Shown here one piece after another: positions 49,183 to 60,000 of a stretch of DNA of 64,000 nucleotides. The position numbers were made by a program, and so were the translations under genes. The DNA comes from Allodiplogaster sudhausi (Eukaryota; Nematoda; Chromadorea; Rhabditida; Diplogasteridae): positions 1,206,001 to 1,270,000 of the forward strand of contig CALZFC010000033.1 in assembly GCA_945643635.1 (NCBI GenBank), given 5' to 3'. Positions within the stretch are counted from its first letter, which is position 1; every line of letters starts with the position of its first letter. The notes below the pieces were generated by a model. It had not been told where the DNA came from. It saw only the letters and a program-made list of their open reading frames with translations, and made no database searches.

Positions 49183-50721
49183 TCACTTGCAAATGTTGAG
49201 ATCTCCTTGCTCGTCCAACCACGCAGTTCCCACATACAACTGTCGCTCTTTCTTCTGCTCCCGCACGTAGCAACTAGTATTTCACTTATTCAGATATTAC
49301 ATTAATTTAGCAGTGAAAGAGAGTATGCAGAAAAAGAGAGAAGGATGAGTTGAGATGAAAAAGAAGAACCGATAGGCATGGATGCCATTGTCGCCGCATC
49401 TGAGATCCACGTTGCCTTCTCTCCACACTGCATACTTCGCCACGTGGAAACTCTCATCGTCCACATCAGAAGATGTTAGGCTGCCGTTAAAGCAGCCTGA
49501 GGGAGAGCCATATCAAATGTATTAAATGATGTCTAGCTTACTTTTTGACAATATTTTATAAGTCATATTTGTATAAAAGCTTTTTATTATCGTACATACT
49601 TGTCCGAAAAAGCGATATTCTAACCTTTATTCTCCATGCGTCCCCTCGTGCCTTCCGCATTGACATTACATAGCCGGAGCTGTCGAGATGGCGTGACAAA
49701 GAAACCCTGCTTTACGAGATCGCCCGATGAATCTGCGCAGCCTGCACAATCCATGTTACTAATGTAACAAAGAAGGAGCAGTAAGTTAAAGGAGGTTTAA
49801 AGTCGTTAACTCCTAACAAGAAATGGCCGATCAGATAGTACGATAGGTTTAAGCAACAAATAACTTCGCAGAAATAGAACCTTTGATGCGCTTGGAGCGA
49901 CAGCATATGACGAACCCATTGACCACGACGTCAACTCGGTCCTGGCAGAGCACGGAAAGCTCCGCGCCATCACCGTCTCCGTTCTCTTCATCAAAACGCC
50001 CTGGCGAAATTTGTCGAAACTTCTAAAAGAAAGATTAATAAATATTAAGGTTTTGAGTACTTTTCTATAACTGCAATATATTATTTTTGCAAGACAGTGT
50101 GTCATTAACAAATTTTGAAGCAGATCATGGAGAAAGACAAATGGTCTGGCTTATGGTCTAGGCTTATATCGAACCATATCAGATAGGAGCTGCTCTCCAT
50201 TCTCCCGCTCTTCCTCCACTCCACTCCCCGAACCCTCGTCCATGCACGAATACTACAAATAGTTGAGTTTGACAACTGTGAACTTGTTAATAAAAAAGAG
50301 CAAGAAATGTTGTAGTAGTTGACTTGAAGCGACAAAAACCTCGATGCCATCCTCAATGAATCGGCTCGTTCCTCGCGGGACCTGAGAACCGGCTTCAGTG
50401 ATGCATTCAATAACCTGAACAGTTTATCCCTCTCTATTTATATGCAATAAATTAATATTTAGTTTGTAGAATAACCTGAATGTCCCCATCGACACAGTGG
50501 ACAACGAAGCTGTGGCTACGCACCCACTTCTCTCCGTGGCGATGCCATCCCCCAGAATCTATGCAGCCGTTCTTCAACGACGGTTTTTTTTGCATTAGAT
50601 CTTATAATATAATTCATAAATCCAGAATAATAGTGTAACTTCTTCAAACCTTTTCAGGCAAGCCGCGACATGAGAGAGGAATTATTCTGAGCAGAAGAAA
50701 AACAAGAATCCAGCAGAACAT
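49183..50721 (-). CDS. Secreted cysteine-rich protein with MIG-18-like (fibronectin type I-like) modules
   Basis: Eight exons in phase: 50721-50650, 50571-50476, 50414-50340, 50252-50175, 50022-49881, 49741-49625, 49496-49370, 49273-49183, giving 265 residues. The first exon is a signal peptide (MFCWILVFLLLRIIPLSCRG). Modules start with the typical Gly-Cys and spaced Gly/Trp: GCIDSGGWHRHGEKW ... FVVHC, then QVIECITEAGSQVPRG; GCADSSGDLVKQGFF ... LRLC; GCFNGSLTSSD ... VDLRC; and a last RCYVREQKKERQLYVG ... LNIC. This Cys/Gly pattern matches the module of nematode abnormal-cell-migration protein 18 and relatives, extracellular-matrix proteins. An acidic insert (VEEERENGEQ) separates module 1 from the rest. 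The signal peptide, with no membrane segment, points to secretion. Good match to the family, no ortholog claimed. Confidence 0.65.
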
Positions 50722-52291
50722 TCCATGAGAGTCTTCTCTCTCTTCTTCCTCTTGTCCTAGCTGAATCCGTCTATTATATTGAAAAGATCAGGGCACGTGT
50801 TTCGAAGAAGCGAAAGTTGAAACCGAGGATGAGTTAGGCGGAGTCATCCAGAGCGTGGCTGATGTCTCATCCAAGAGTTGTGTAGCACTCGATCTCTTCC
50901 ATCTCTGTTCTCTCTCATCTCACACACTCTCTCACCTGAACGACATGTCCAATCTGTCAATGATTAGCTACACATCCCAGGCACACTGGTAAGCAGGTGC
51001 CAAAGGGAGAGAGAGAGAGGGAGAGAGGAAACAGGAAAGAGAAGAGAGGGAGAGAGAGTGACCGACAAAAAAAGGTCATGCAAAAATGAGAGAAAAATTT
51101 CTATAATGCACTCTTTCTCTCTCTACTTTTTCTTTTAGGTAATGAGAAGAGGAGTGAGTCAGCTCATCCTGAGACACATCATTCTTTCATGAATCTTCAT
51201 TTCCTTCTGCACTCCTCATCTGTTTGCACCGAAATTTATGCTCGAAATTTGCTTGGTTGAACCGAAGAAGAAGCATGAGAACAGATATCACCTCCGCGTC
51301 ATAAATTAACGGAGGCTGCAGATATCAGGTCCATGCGGGATCTCTGATGTCTTAGAGATATGATAGGGAATGATGGGATCAGAAGGACAGTGCATATCAG
51401 TGATGGCATGCACGTGGCTGATGAATACGAAGCATGACAATTTGCGTATTTCTTGATCTTGTGGTCCACGCTCAGGCGAAATTGACACGAGAAGGACTCA
51501 TCTGTAACCCCAAGAGGGAGAGGGCGAGAGAGCACAGAGAAGTGTGAGAGACAGACAGAAAAGGCATGCATGCGTCCATTAATGTGTACGTCACAGCTGA
51601 TAAAAAATGGAGTGGCGGGGCATTCAAAAGAATCCGTTGCTTTGCCTGGCTACAACTCTGGAATGTCTCATTATAAAATAGAAAAAAAACTCTCAGTAAA
51701 GCTTTAGCATTTTTTTTCATATATTTTTGGTAGGAAAAAAACTACGGTGCTCATATGATGTATGTATAAACTTCACTGTTTATAAAGAGTGAAAGCTGCT
51801 GTCCACTCGATGCCTACCTTCTGCGAATCCTCTCTCAGCGGGTTCCCTGCTGAGCCAGACAGCCAAGCTACTCCTTCTCTTCGGATTCAAGGTGTCATTC
51901 TCAATCATTTACGGGTGGATTCCTGTCATTTCAAAGGGCACCTAGACACCAACTAGAGTGTTAGAGACGAACATGACGTTACGGCCAAGATTACCGGAAG
52001 TCATTTATGACAACCTCACGTGGAGTTTCCTCTTCTCAAATATATTAAGAATGGAAGGAAAGAAAGAGATCACAAGAGCGTCAAAGATACTAAGAGGTAA
52101 GTACCAAACCGCATACAACTAGAACTTATATAGGGAGAGAGAGAGAGGGAGTGAGAGAGAGAGAGAGGAGAGAGAGAGATCGAGAGAGAGAGAGAGAGAT
52201 AGACTAGAGAAGTGAACACTAAAGCCGCGCTCATCTCTGAGACTTCTTCGTAATCGTCTTACTCTGTTCCCTCTTTCCACTCCGCTCTGAA
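50722..52291. other. Intergenic
   Basis: GA tracts near 51008-51058 and 52131-52200. The short open frames at 51.3-51.7 kb show no splice structure or conserved motif. No gene called. Confidence 0.5.
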
Positions 52292-52775
52292 ATGCAGAGA
52301 AATCTCTTTCCTACATTGGTTGAGCATTCCCGTGAATCACCTCGGAAAGGGCAGCCGCATAGAGAATTGTTAGCAGGCTGCAGCATGGAGTACATGGAGG
52401 CAGCGGTGCTGGAGGCATGCCAAGGGGTCGAGTCAGGCGAGGGCGGCCCGTTCGGGGCGGCGGTGGTCAAGGACGGCAAAGTCATCGCCATCGGGCACAA
52501 CATGGTCAGACTCATTCTCATTCTTCCGCTACAACCGAGAAGTGCTTGAGGTGATTGCCAACAAGGATCCCACTTGCCATGCTGAAGTCACAGCAATTCG
52601 GTTAGCTTGCCAGAAGCTAGACAACATGTCACTCGCAGGTTGGCAACTTTCTCCCATTTGGTATGCACTTTTCGTGTTTTATTTTCTCAAGAATATTCCT
52701 CCGATCTTCTTACAGCAATATCAATAGAATCATCGAGGCTGCGAGAATGAAAGTGAAAAGAGAATGAGAGAGAGT

Positions 52776-52807
<32 letters not shown>

Positions 52808-53430
52808 AAGAGAGATAAGAGGAAGAGAGAGAAAGGGTGTGCGAAAAAGAAGGGGGAAAAAGAGACAGAGAAAGGGAAAGAAGCAAAGAGAGAGAGAGAG
52901 ATAGAGAGAGAAGGATAGATAAGCCTTTTTGACTACAATGTGCATTGCTGACACACAAAATGTGCTTTAAGCACACGTCTGAGGAGAGGGTGTAAATGAA
53001 TGGAATGAGTGCGTGCCTCAGGCTGCTCCCTGTACACGTCATGCTACCCGTGTCCAATGTGTCTGGGAGCGTGTCTGTGGGCCCGTCTGGATGCAGTGTT
53101 CTACGCAGCCACGGCTGAGCAGGTAGAATAGTCGACGGCAGTTTGTTGGGAAGACAATTCCAAATCATAGCGAGTGGGTACAATATGCGTGAGCGATTGT
53201 TGCATTTTCAACTTATAAGGATACGATTTAGTTGTTGCTTCTCTGTCAATGGGAACTGAGTAGAATGCCCCTTTCAGGCAGCAGAGCACGGGTTTGACGA
53301 TGCAGCTTTCCACAAGTTCTTGCAAGATCCCCTGACAAACAGGGCCGGGTTCTTGAACCATTTGCCCACGAAGGACACCATTGCTCCATTCCAGAAGTGG
53401 AGTGCCAAGCAAGACCGCATTCCCTACTAA
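52292..53430 (+). CDS. Guanine deaminase, bacterial GuaD-type (cytidine-deaminase fold)
   Basis: Deaminates guanine to xanthine in purine salvage or breakdown; zinc enzyme of the cytosol. Four exons: 52292-52504, 52551-52638, 53022-53122, 53278-53430, 184 residues. Motifs: GGPFGAAVVKDGKVIAIGHN, then KDPTCHAEVTAIR with the zinc His and catalytic Glu (HAE), then SCYPCPMCLGACLWAR with the two zinc cysteines (PCxxC), VFYAA, HGFDDAAFHKFL and a C-terminal IAPFQKW. It aligns along its length with GuaD-type enzymes, not with the amidohydrolase-type guanine deaminase of vertebrates. The first intron is only 46 nt, and the third exon is reached across a 383-nt intron full of GA repeat. A start at 52385 (MEYMEAAV) would remove a 31-residue extension and is about as likely. 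Confidence 0.85.
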
Positions 53431-53980
53431 CCAACCCTCCACTTTCAGCCAGCAACAATGACTCTTTGTCCTACTCTGTACATACCACTAAGAACTTTGT
53501 CTTTACACAACCCGAAATACACGACGATGTAATTGTGTAGCATTCAAACGGCTCTTATACTAAAAACAATTATTTTCACTCTGCCAGGCTTCGATATTCA
53601 ATATTATCCCTCTATTTTATAAAGTAAAACAAAGAATGTTGTCACTGAGATTCTCAAAAATCGTTAATCTTTAGATCCATAATCACACTTGTTCAAATGC
53701 ATACCACAAGTGAGAATAGCTGTCGATTGAATATAGAATATGAAAAATCAACAATTAGTATAACAAACAAGAAGTCTAGCAATTAACGACTAACAATCCC
53801 CGTATGTGTAACAAAAATAAAGCCTTTTTCCAGTCTACCAGGGCAGGAGAACGAAAATGAAGAGAAACCAAGGATAAGCAAATGGAATACTCCTAACAAT
53901 AAGCCTCATAGCACCCTATATCAGCTATTCAAAGAGAAATAAAATTGAAAACAACGAAATAGCTGACAGACTTCTATTGT
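53431..53980. other. Convergent 3' flanks
   Basis: AT-rich spacer between the ends of the deaminase and the SMYD4-like gene. It contains AATAAA on the plus strand near 53815 and a TTTTAT-type reverse signal near 53940. No exons. Confidence 0.4.
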
Positions 53981-54678
53981 TCATTCCAGCAAAGCCCCGT
54001 TCTCACGCAGGAACTGCACGAGATTCCTCGTGAGGATGCCATGAGGCCCGTAGATTGCGTTGTACTGCAAAAGGGAGCGGAAAGCGAAACGCCGCGCACG
54101 AAGCAACTCCTCTCTTCTGCCAGTTCTGCAATCACTTCCCTATCATTGCAACACTTGAGAACAAATGAGAAGAAAATAGATGCTGGGTGACCTCATGTAA
54201 TTAGCAAAGCTGATCAGAGTCATCGCGTGTGCAGTACTTGCCGTATTCTAAAAGCATACATTTGCTTTCCATCTTCAATATTTTAAGGAATTAAAACACT
54301 TGCCTGATCAAATCCATGAAGACGCGTTGAGTATTTCTTGATGTATCGTTCAAGAATGTGAATGCATTCGTCGAACTGGCCTTAAGGGAATTCAATGGAA
54401 TATTAATGTCAACCACTACTTTACAATTCCTCAGGGACCAAAGAATTGTAAAGAATATGCATCACAATATTTAATGACAACAACTGAAAGATCGCTTATC
54501 CTTTGCACCTTCTCTGGTAGCTGCGACTGCGGCGTGGCGGTAGAGATGAGCGAGATGGAGAGAGAAGGAAGGGAGAAGCTTCTCCAGATGACACACAACT
54601 CGGGACACTTGCGAGAACGAAGACTCTGGGGTCAAGTCAGCAGCCATCTGATATGTCTTCATTATCTTTGCAAAATAA

Positions 54679-54719
<41 letters not shown>

Positions 54720-56810
54720 TAAGCTCTGAAATTGGTCCGCAGCCTGATCGCGTCTCTCTTCATCAACCTGTTCTGTCATCCTCTTCTGCTCGTCCACCCT
54801 CTCCCTCTCAAATCGACATTCCACACAAAGACACAGAAAGCCGCGTTCATCAAAGAGCTTCTGAACACAAAGAGTTAATACATCTCTCTGAGCGGAAAAG
54901 ATGACTGGAATTTGCCGTTCTTTCGGAAAGAGTGTGAGTGACGACAAGAGGGCCGTAAGAATCAGTCACTTCGTCTCCCTTTCTGATCCCTCGACTCACA
55001 TAGATCACTCGGTTTTGATGAAAACTAGAACACAGCAAGTTCAAACCATACGGCACAACTATGAAACGAGAAAAAACCAAATGAAAGACAGACTAGCTGA
55101 AAGTGTTCGGTCTGCAGGAATGGTTGAAGATGGAAGCAGTGGGAAAGAAGCCAACGGCCAGGGGAACTCCAGAATTCATTTCTAAAATGCCCTGACCAGT
55201 TATTTATAATGTTTTTTTTTTAATAGTAATTGTGCTAGAATTGGTCTTCTTGAAAAATGTGAAAATAACGAAGCAGAAGATGGAAAACGAAGGCGAGATC
55301 GATACCTTTCTTAGCCTTCTTCGACAACTCACATCCTTCAGGCCAGAGAACTCTAAAAGTTAACTTATCGGCTCGGAATATGGGGCACCAAGATGAACAG
55401 TATACGGTGGACGTACTCGGAGAGAACGAAGGGAAGAATGGCATGGTTGCCGGCAGTGCCATTCGGGTCGCTGTCCGGATGGAAGATTGTGTGAGCATTG
55501 GCAGGAACCCGCTGATTTTTCCTCGTTATTTTGTAACTAAGTAAATAATGTAACTAAAGTAAATAAATAAACAAAAGAACCTTCATAATGAAGTGAAGCG
55601 CATCTGTAAATAACTTCTCTCTGTCCGGATACTTGCACCATTCCGGATGCCTTGACAAGTTTTCTAATACCTGCAGTTTGAGACTTCTTCGCTACGGAAT
55701 TCGATTCGTATCGGCTGAAAGAAGCACCCGAACCTGAGCAAGCGCTTTCTTGAAGGTTGTCTTGACATCGGGAATGTCGACAACGGCCGCTCTTTCCAGG
55801 GCAGCGACGGATGCAAATTGACGAGAGCTGAAGCCAGCGAGGGAAGGCAGGCCACGGGCATCTGATTCTCAAGCTAAGAACTTGCCAAGACAAATCAAAG
55901 AAGGCCAAACAAGATCTAAATATACCTTTTTTCTTCAGTTCATCCACGATTTCCTTTGCAGAGTACGACAGAGCAATACGAACTGCGAATTCGAGCATCC
56001 CACAGCTGAAATCAGGATAAGCTAGGTTAAAGAATGGTGATAAGTGAAGCAGACTGACTTGCGTAATAGTTCAGCACTTCCATCCTCGCAGGCCCTCACA
56101 GCTTTCCATCTCTTCTCCACTCGGCATCGCGCGCAGTTCCCCCTATAGAAGAGTGAACAGAAATCGTTTCGTCTTTCGCATAGAACTTGACAAAATGTAA
56201 CAGATGTTTCGTCGCCAACTTTTCATTTGTCTTGAGCTCAGCGACGCAAAAAGTACATCTGCGATGACTGACGGTGAGAGTGACCCCCTCGTCCACACAG
56301 ACAACCTGCAACACGCACAGGCTATCATCTTCTGCCAGGGATCTTAGAATCAGTAAACAAGCTCAAAAGCATGCGACATGTTTAGCAAGTCCAGAACGAG
56401 GAAGCTGAACCTTGCCAAGAGGAATATCATTGACTGCGCGTACAAAACGACGTCGCTTTTCATCAAAGGCTACTTCTAGTTTGGAGCAGAAGGACGGATA
56501 GTGGGAATGACGACTTCCGTGCAGATCAGTCTCCCTAGTTTGCTCAAGAAAGCATCTTTTGAGTTTTAAATTAGATGCACGAGCATTCAAACCTTGTTAG
56601 CAGCGTTGGTTTCCTTGAAGATGGTGTTCAACAGTTCCATGCTGTCTGGACGCCCTTCAAGATCTTCAACAAGTTCAGAGATAGTGTTAAATTTACAGCA
56701 TTCCCTAAAGCAAAAATTCTGGTCCGCCTCCCGAAGTGAAATGTAGTGTGCATATCGTATACATAGTGCCTTTTTCGTAAAATCTAAAACCTACCCCCAG
56801 ACCTATTCAT
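53981..56810 (-). CDS. SMYD4-like SET and MYND domain protein
   Basis: Putative protein-lysine methyltransferase. Exons: 56704-56593, 56542-56411, 56305-56220, 56142-56059, 56005-55926, 55867-55734, 55670-55581, 55511-55406, 55181-55094, 55024-54946, 54887-54768, 54665-54509, 54380-54304, 54247-54192, 54125-53981; a first exon with ATG 56808-56810 (MNRSGG) is likely but one base out of phase. Parts: SET start (SKLEVAFDEKRRRFVRAVNDI), cysteine-poor MYND (RRCTFC ... NCARCRVEKRW), SET core (GFFPTASIFNHSCRPNTFSY), the RGIRKGDEVTDSYGP motif with the catalytic Tyr, a post-SET C-pair (FLCLCVEC), and a C-terminal helical/TPR-like part (FDECIHILERYIKKY). The intron after 54304 has a GC donor. The interval 54666-54767 is either an intron or translates as a Ser-Leu run. 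Family is clear; the SMYD4 subclass is inferred. Confidence 0.8.
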
Positions 56811-57008
56811 ATTTGTCCAGAACCGGGAACTAGCGAATAAAATACCGCACAGTCAAAAATTCGCCAACACTATAATAGGCTATACCCACTGAACTGCGCG
56901 ACACTTCAATATATCTTTTCCCCTTTTTCCCCTTGTGTCCTCACGAGATTATTATTTGCCAAATGTTGAAGGTGAAGGACTCAAGACACGCAATCATAAT
57001 CATCCAAA
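56811..57008. promoter_or_regulatory. Bidirectional promoter between SMYD4-like gene and eIF5B
   Basis: Only about 200 bp separate the proposed starts of two divergent genes, so their promoters must overlap here. A pyrimidine-rich stretch (56912-56937) precedes the eIF5B start. No known factor site identified. Confidence 0.4.
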
Positions 57009-60000
57009 ATGCCACCGAAGGCCAAGAAAGGCGGAAAGGGAAAAAACGACGACTGGTTATTTTCTTTCTTTTTTCCTCCTTTGCAATTAGTTTATCATCT
57101 TTTTTGCACTCATGGATTAATTATTGAAGGGATGACGATGCCGCCGAGAAGAAGTTGGAGAAGCTGACTCTTGCGGAGAAGAAGGCAGAGGAGGTATTCA
57201 GCGAATCCGAGGATGAAGCCCCGGCTAAGCCAGCTGCGAAGAGCAAGATGGCTGCCTTTGCCATGCTGGTTCGGTGTCTCTTTCATCACTCCACTTCATC
57301 TCCAGACCTCAAAGCTTATGCCTTTTCTCAGGACGACAGTGAGGACGACTCAGACGCGAAGCATTCCGATCCTGAAGCTGAAGTCCAAAAGGAAGAATCT
57401 CCCATTAAAGAACAGAAGGAAGACAAAAAGACGGACAAGAAGAAGAAACAGAAAGGCGGCAGGAAGGTTACCATCCGCTTATTATCTCCCTCATTCTCTC
57501 CTAATGTTGTTCTCGAATAAGTGTCAATTGGGATAAGAATGTGATTCCAGGGCAAGGAAAAGGCAGACGATGAGTTGGATGCTCTTCTAGAGAATCTTGA
57601 CAAGCCTATCGAGAAGGAGGAGAAGGGCAAGAAGGCCAAGAAGAAGGAGAAAGCGGTTGCCGCCGTTGCAGCTGCCGAGGCTGACGAAGGTACTTTCTTA
57701 CAACGCAAAAACGTAGACTCATTTTACCCCTATAATGTTGTAATTGTGAAAATCCGTTTTCAGAAGGCTTGGCCCAACCAGAAGTCCCCGAAGGCGATGC
57801 TCCGGCCGAAGCTGCCACTGCAGAAGATGATGGCAAAAAGAAGAAGAAGAAAAAGAAGAAGGGAGGAAAGGAAAAAGAAGAGACACCCGATGGCGAGGAA
57901 GTCTCAGAGAAAGTAGACGAAGAGATGGACGGCGAAGAAAAGGTTTGTTTTATAATGAGAACCTCAACTTGAGAGTGTTATAAGTTGAAACTCTGCAGTA
58001 GTGTTTTAGAAAGAGGGCGAAGATGAGGGTGAAGAAGGAGAAGAGGAAGGAAAAGATAGAAAGAAGAAGAAGAAGGACAAAAAGAAGAAGGAGAAGGACG
58101 AAGCCGGCAAGAAAGACGGGAAGAAGAAGAAGCATGTCAGTGTATTGTCATTCTTTTTTACCGGATTTTATGTTTCTTTTTTTTGCTGTCTTCATCTGAA
58201 TACATAATTCAACATTTAAGGTGGACATGATCAAAGAATTGTTGCGTGCTAAGCAAGAGGCAGAGGAAGCGGAAGCTCGTCGAATTAAAGAAGAGGAAGA
58301 AAGGCTTGAAGCCATTGCGATTCAGAAGGAAGAAGAGGCACGTTTTCATTATTTCGTCACAGTCATTTTATAGAATTACTTGAATATTATCTGGCTAAAC
58401 ATTAGGAACGCCTGGCGAGGGAGAAGAAGGAACGAGAGAAGCAGAAGAAGAAGGAAAAGGAAGAGGAGTTGAAGCGACAAGGCAAATTCTTGACGGCGAA
58501 GCAGAAGGAGCAGCTGAGGCTGAACCAGGCCAAGCTTGCCGCCGCCAGTCAGTGCAGCCTTTAATGCCCACGACGAAAATCCCTTTTTATTCTTGGAAAA
58601 GCCTATTGATTCCATCGGTCGAGAAGCTGAACTGGCAACCATAGTTGAGTGGAAAAGAACAGCATACCATAGTTGAAGTGCTTAAAGTGGACATCCATTG
58701 CAGACATCCAACTTCCCGTGAAGGATGCAGCAGAAGAGGGCGTCCCGAAGAAGAAGATTGTGTATGAGACGAAGAAGCAGAAGGAACTTCGACTGCAACA
58801 ACAGAGATTGGCAGCTGCCGCCGAGCAGTCCAAGCCCGGTTTTCTTTCCTTTTCAAGCCATTCATGAATGCAAGATCTAAAGATGTGTCCTAGTTGTAGA
58901 AACGCCCTCGCCTGCCGCTGAGCCTGGAGCAGCAGAACCAGCGAAGGCGCCGTCTGCAGCACCCGAGGAGAAGACTCCTTCGATAGTTGAAGAGAAGCAA
59001 GTTGAAGAGGTCTCTTTCTCATTCTCGATTTGAAAATTTTCCCGAAATTCTCTTTTCTGAGTCATCGCTATAAGAATATTACTTAATATAGAAGGAGGAA
59101 GAAGAGCCTCTGGACGATTGGGAAATGGCAGAGGAAGTGGAAGCAGAGAAGTCGCCCTGGCCTGCCACCGCCGCCCTCTCCCAACAGCCAGTTTCGGGTT
59201 CGTGCCTTCCACTCTCTTTCTTTTCACTCGTACATTCAATGTATTCTTCCAGAAAAGGCAGCGAAGAAAGAAGTGGCCGCTGCAACGAGCAAGAAAAGCA
59301 GTGAAGAGGTGAGGAAGGAGGAGAGAACGGTTGAGGGAAAGGCCATTCGGAGATGATTCAGGAAGGAGAAGAGGAAGAATCATCCGAAGAAGATGAGAGT
59401 GAGTCAGAGGAATCAGATGAGAGTGAGTCTGAGGAGGAAGAGAGCGAGTCAGACAGCGAGGAAGAGACCGCCAAAGGCAAGGAGACCAAGGAGCAGATTG
59501 CAGAGAGAGTCCGCATGCGACTCAAGGTTCGAGAGAACGTCCTTCTATTCATTCTATCACTCTCTCAGGGAATTCCGTTGTTGATTGCTTGGGGGAAAAA
59601 GATGGAGTTGGGTTCTTGGTGCCGGGAAAGCGAGGCCTGGATAATAAAATAGAATTTATCCTTAAAAATTTGTGTGGGTATATCTCTGGGAAGCCAAAAA
59701 TCACTGTGGGTACGTAAAATAGGCGGTATTTTTTTTCCCTGCACTCTCTTGAGAAACGCCGTGAATTAGCGGAATCTCGGCGGTCCACGGACAACCTGCG
59801 TGCCCCTGTCATCTGTGTTCTCGGACATGTCGACACTGGCAAGACCAAGATGCTTGATACGGTAGGTTTGAGCAACTAACTTAGTGATGACATATTATGA
59901 TTGCCAGATTCGTCGCACGAATGTACAAGACGGAGAAGCTGGCGGAATCACTCAGCAGATTGGAGCGACGGAAGTTCCGGCCGAGGCCATCAAGGAGAGG

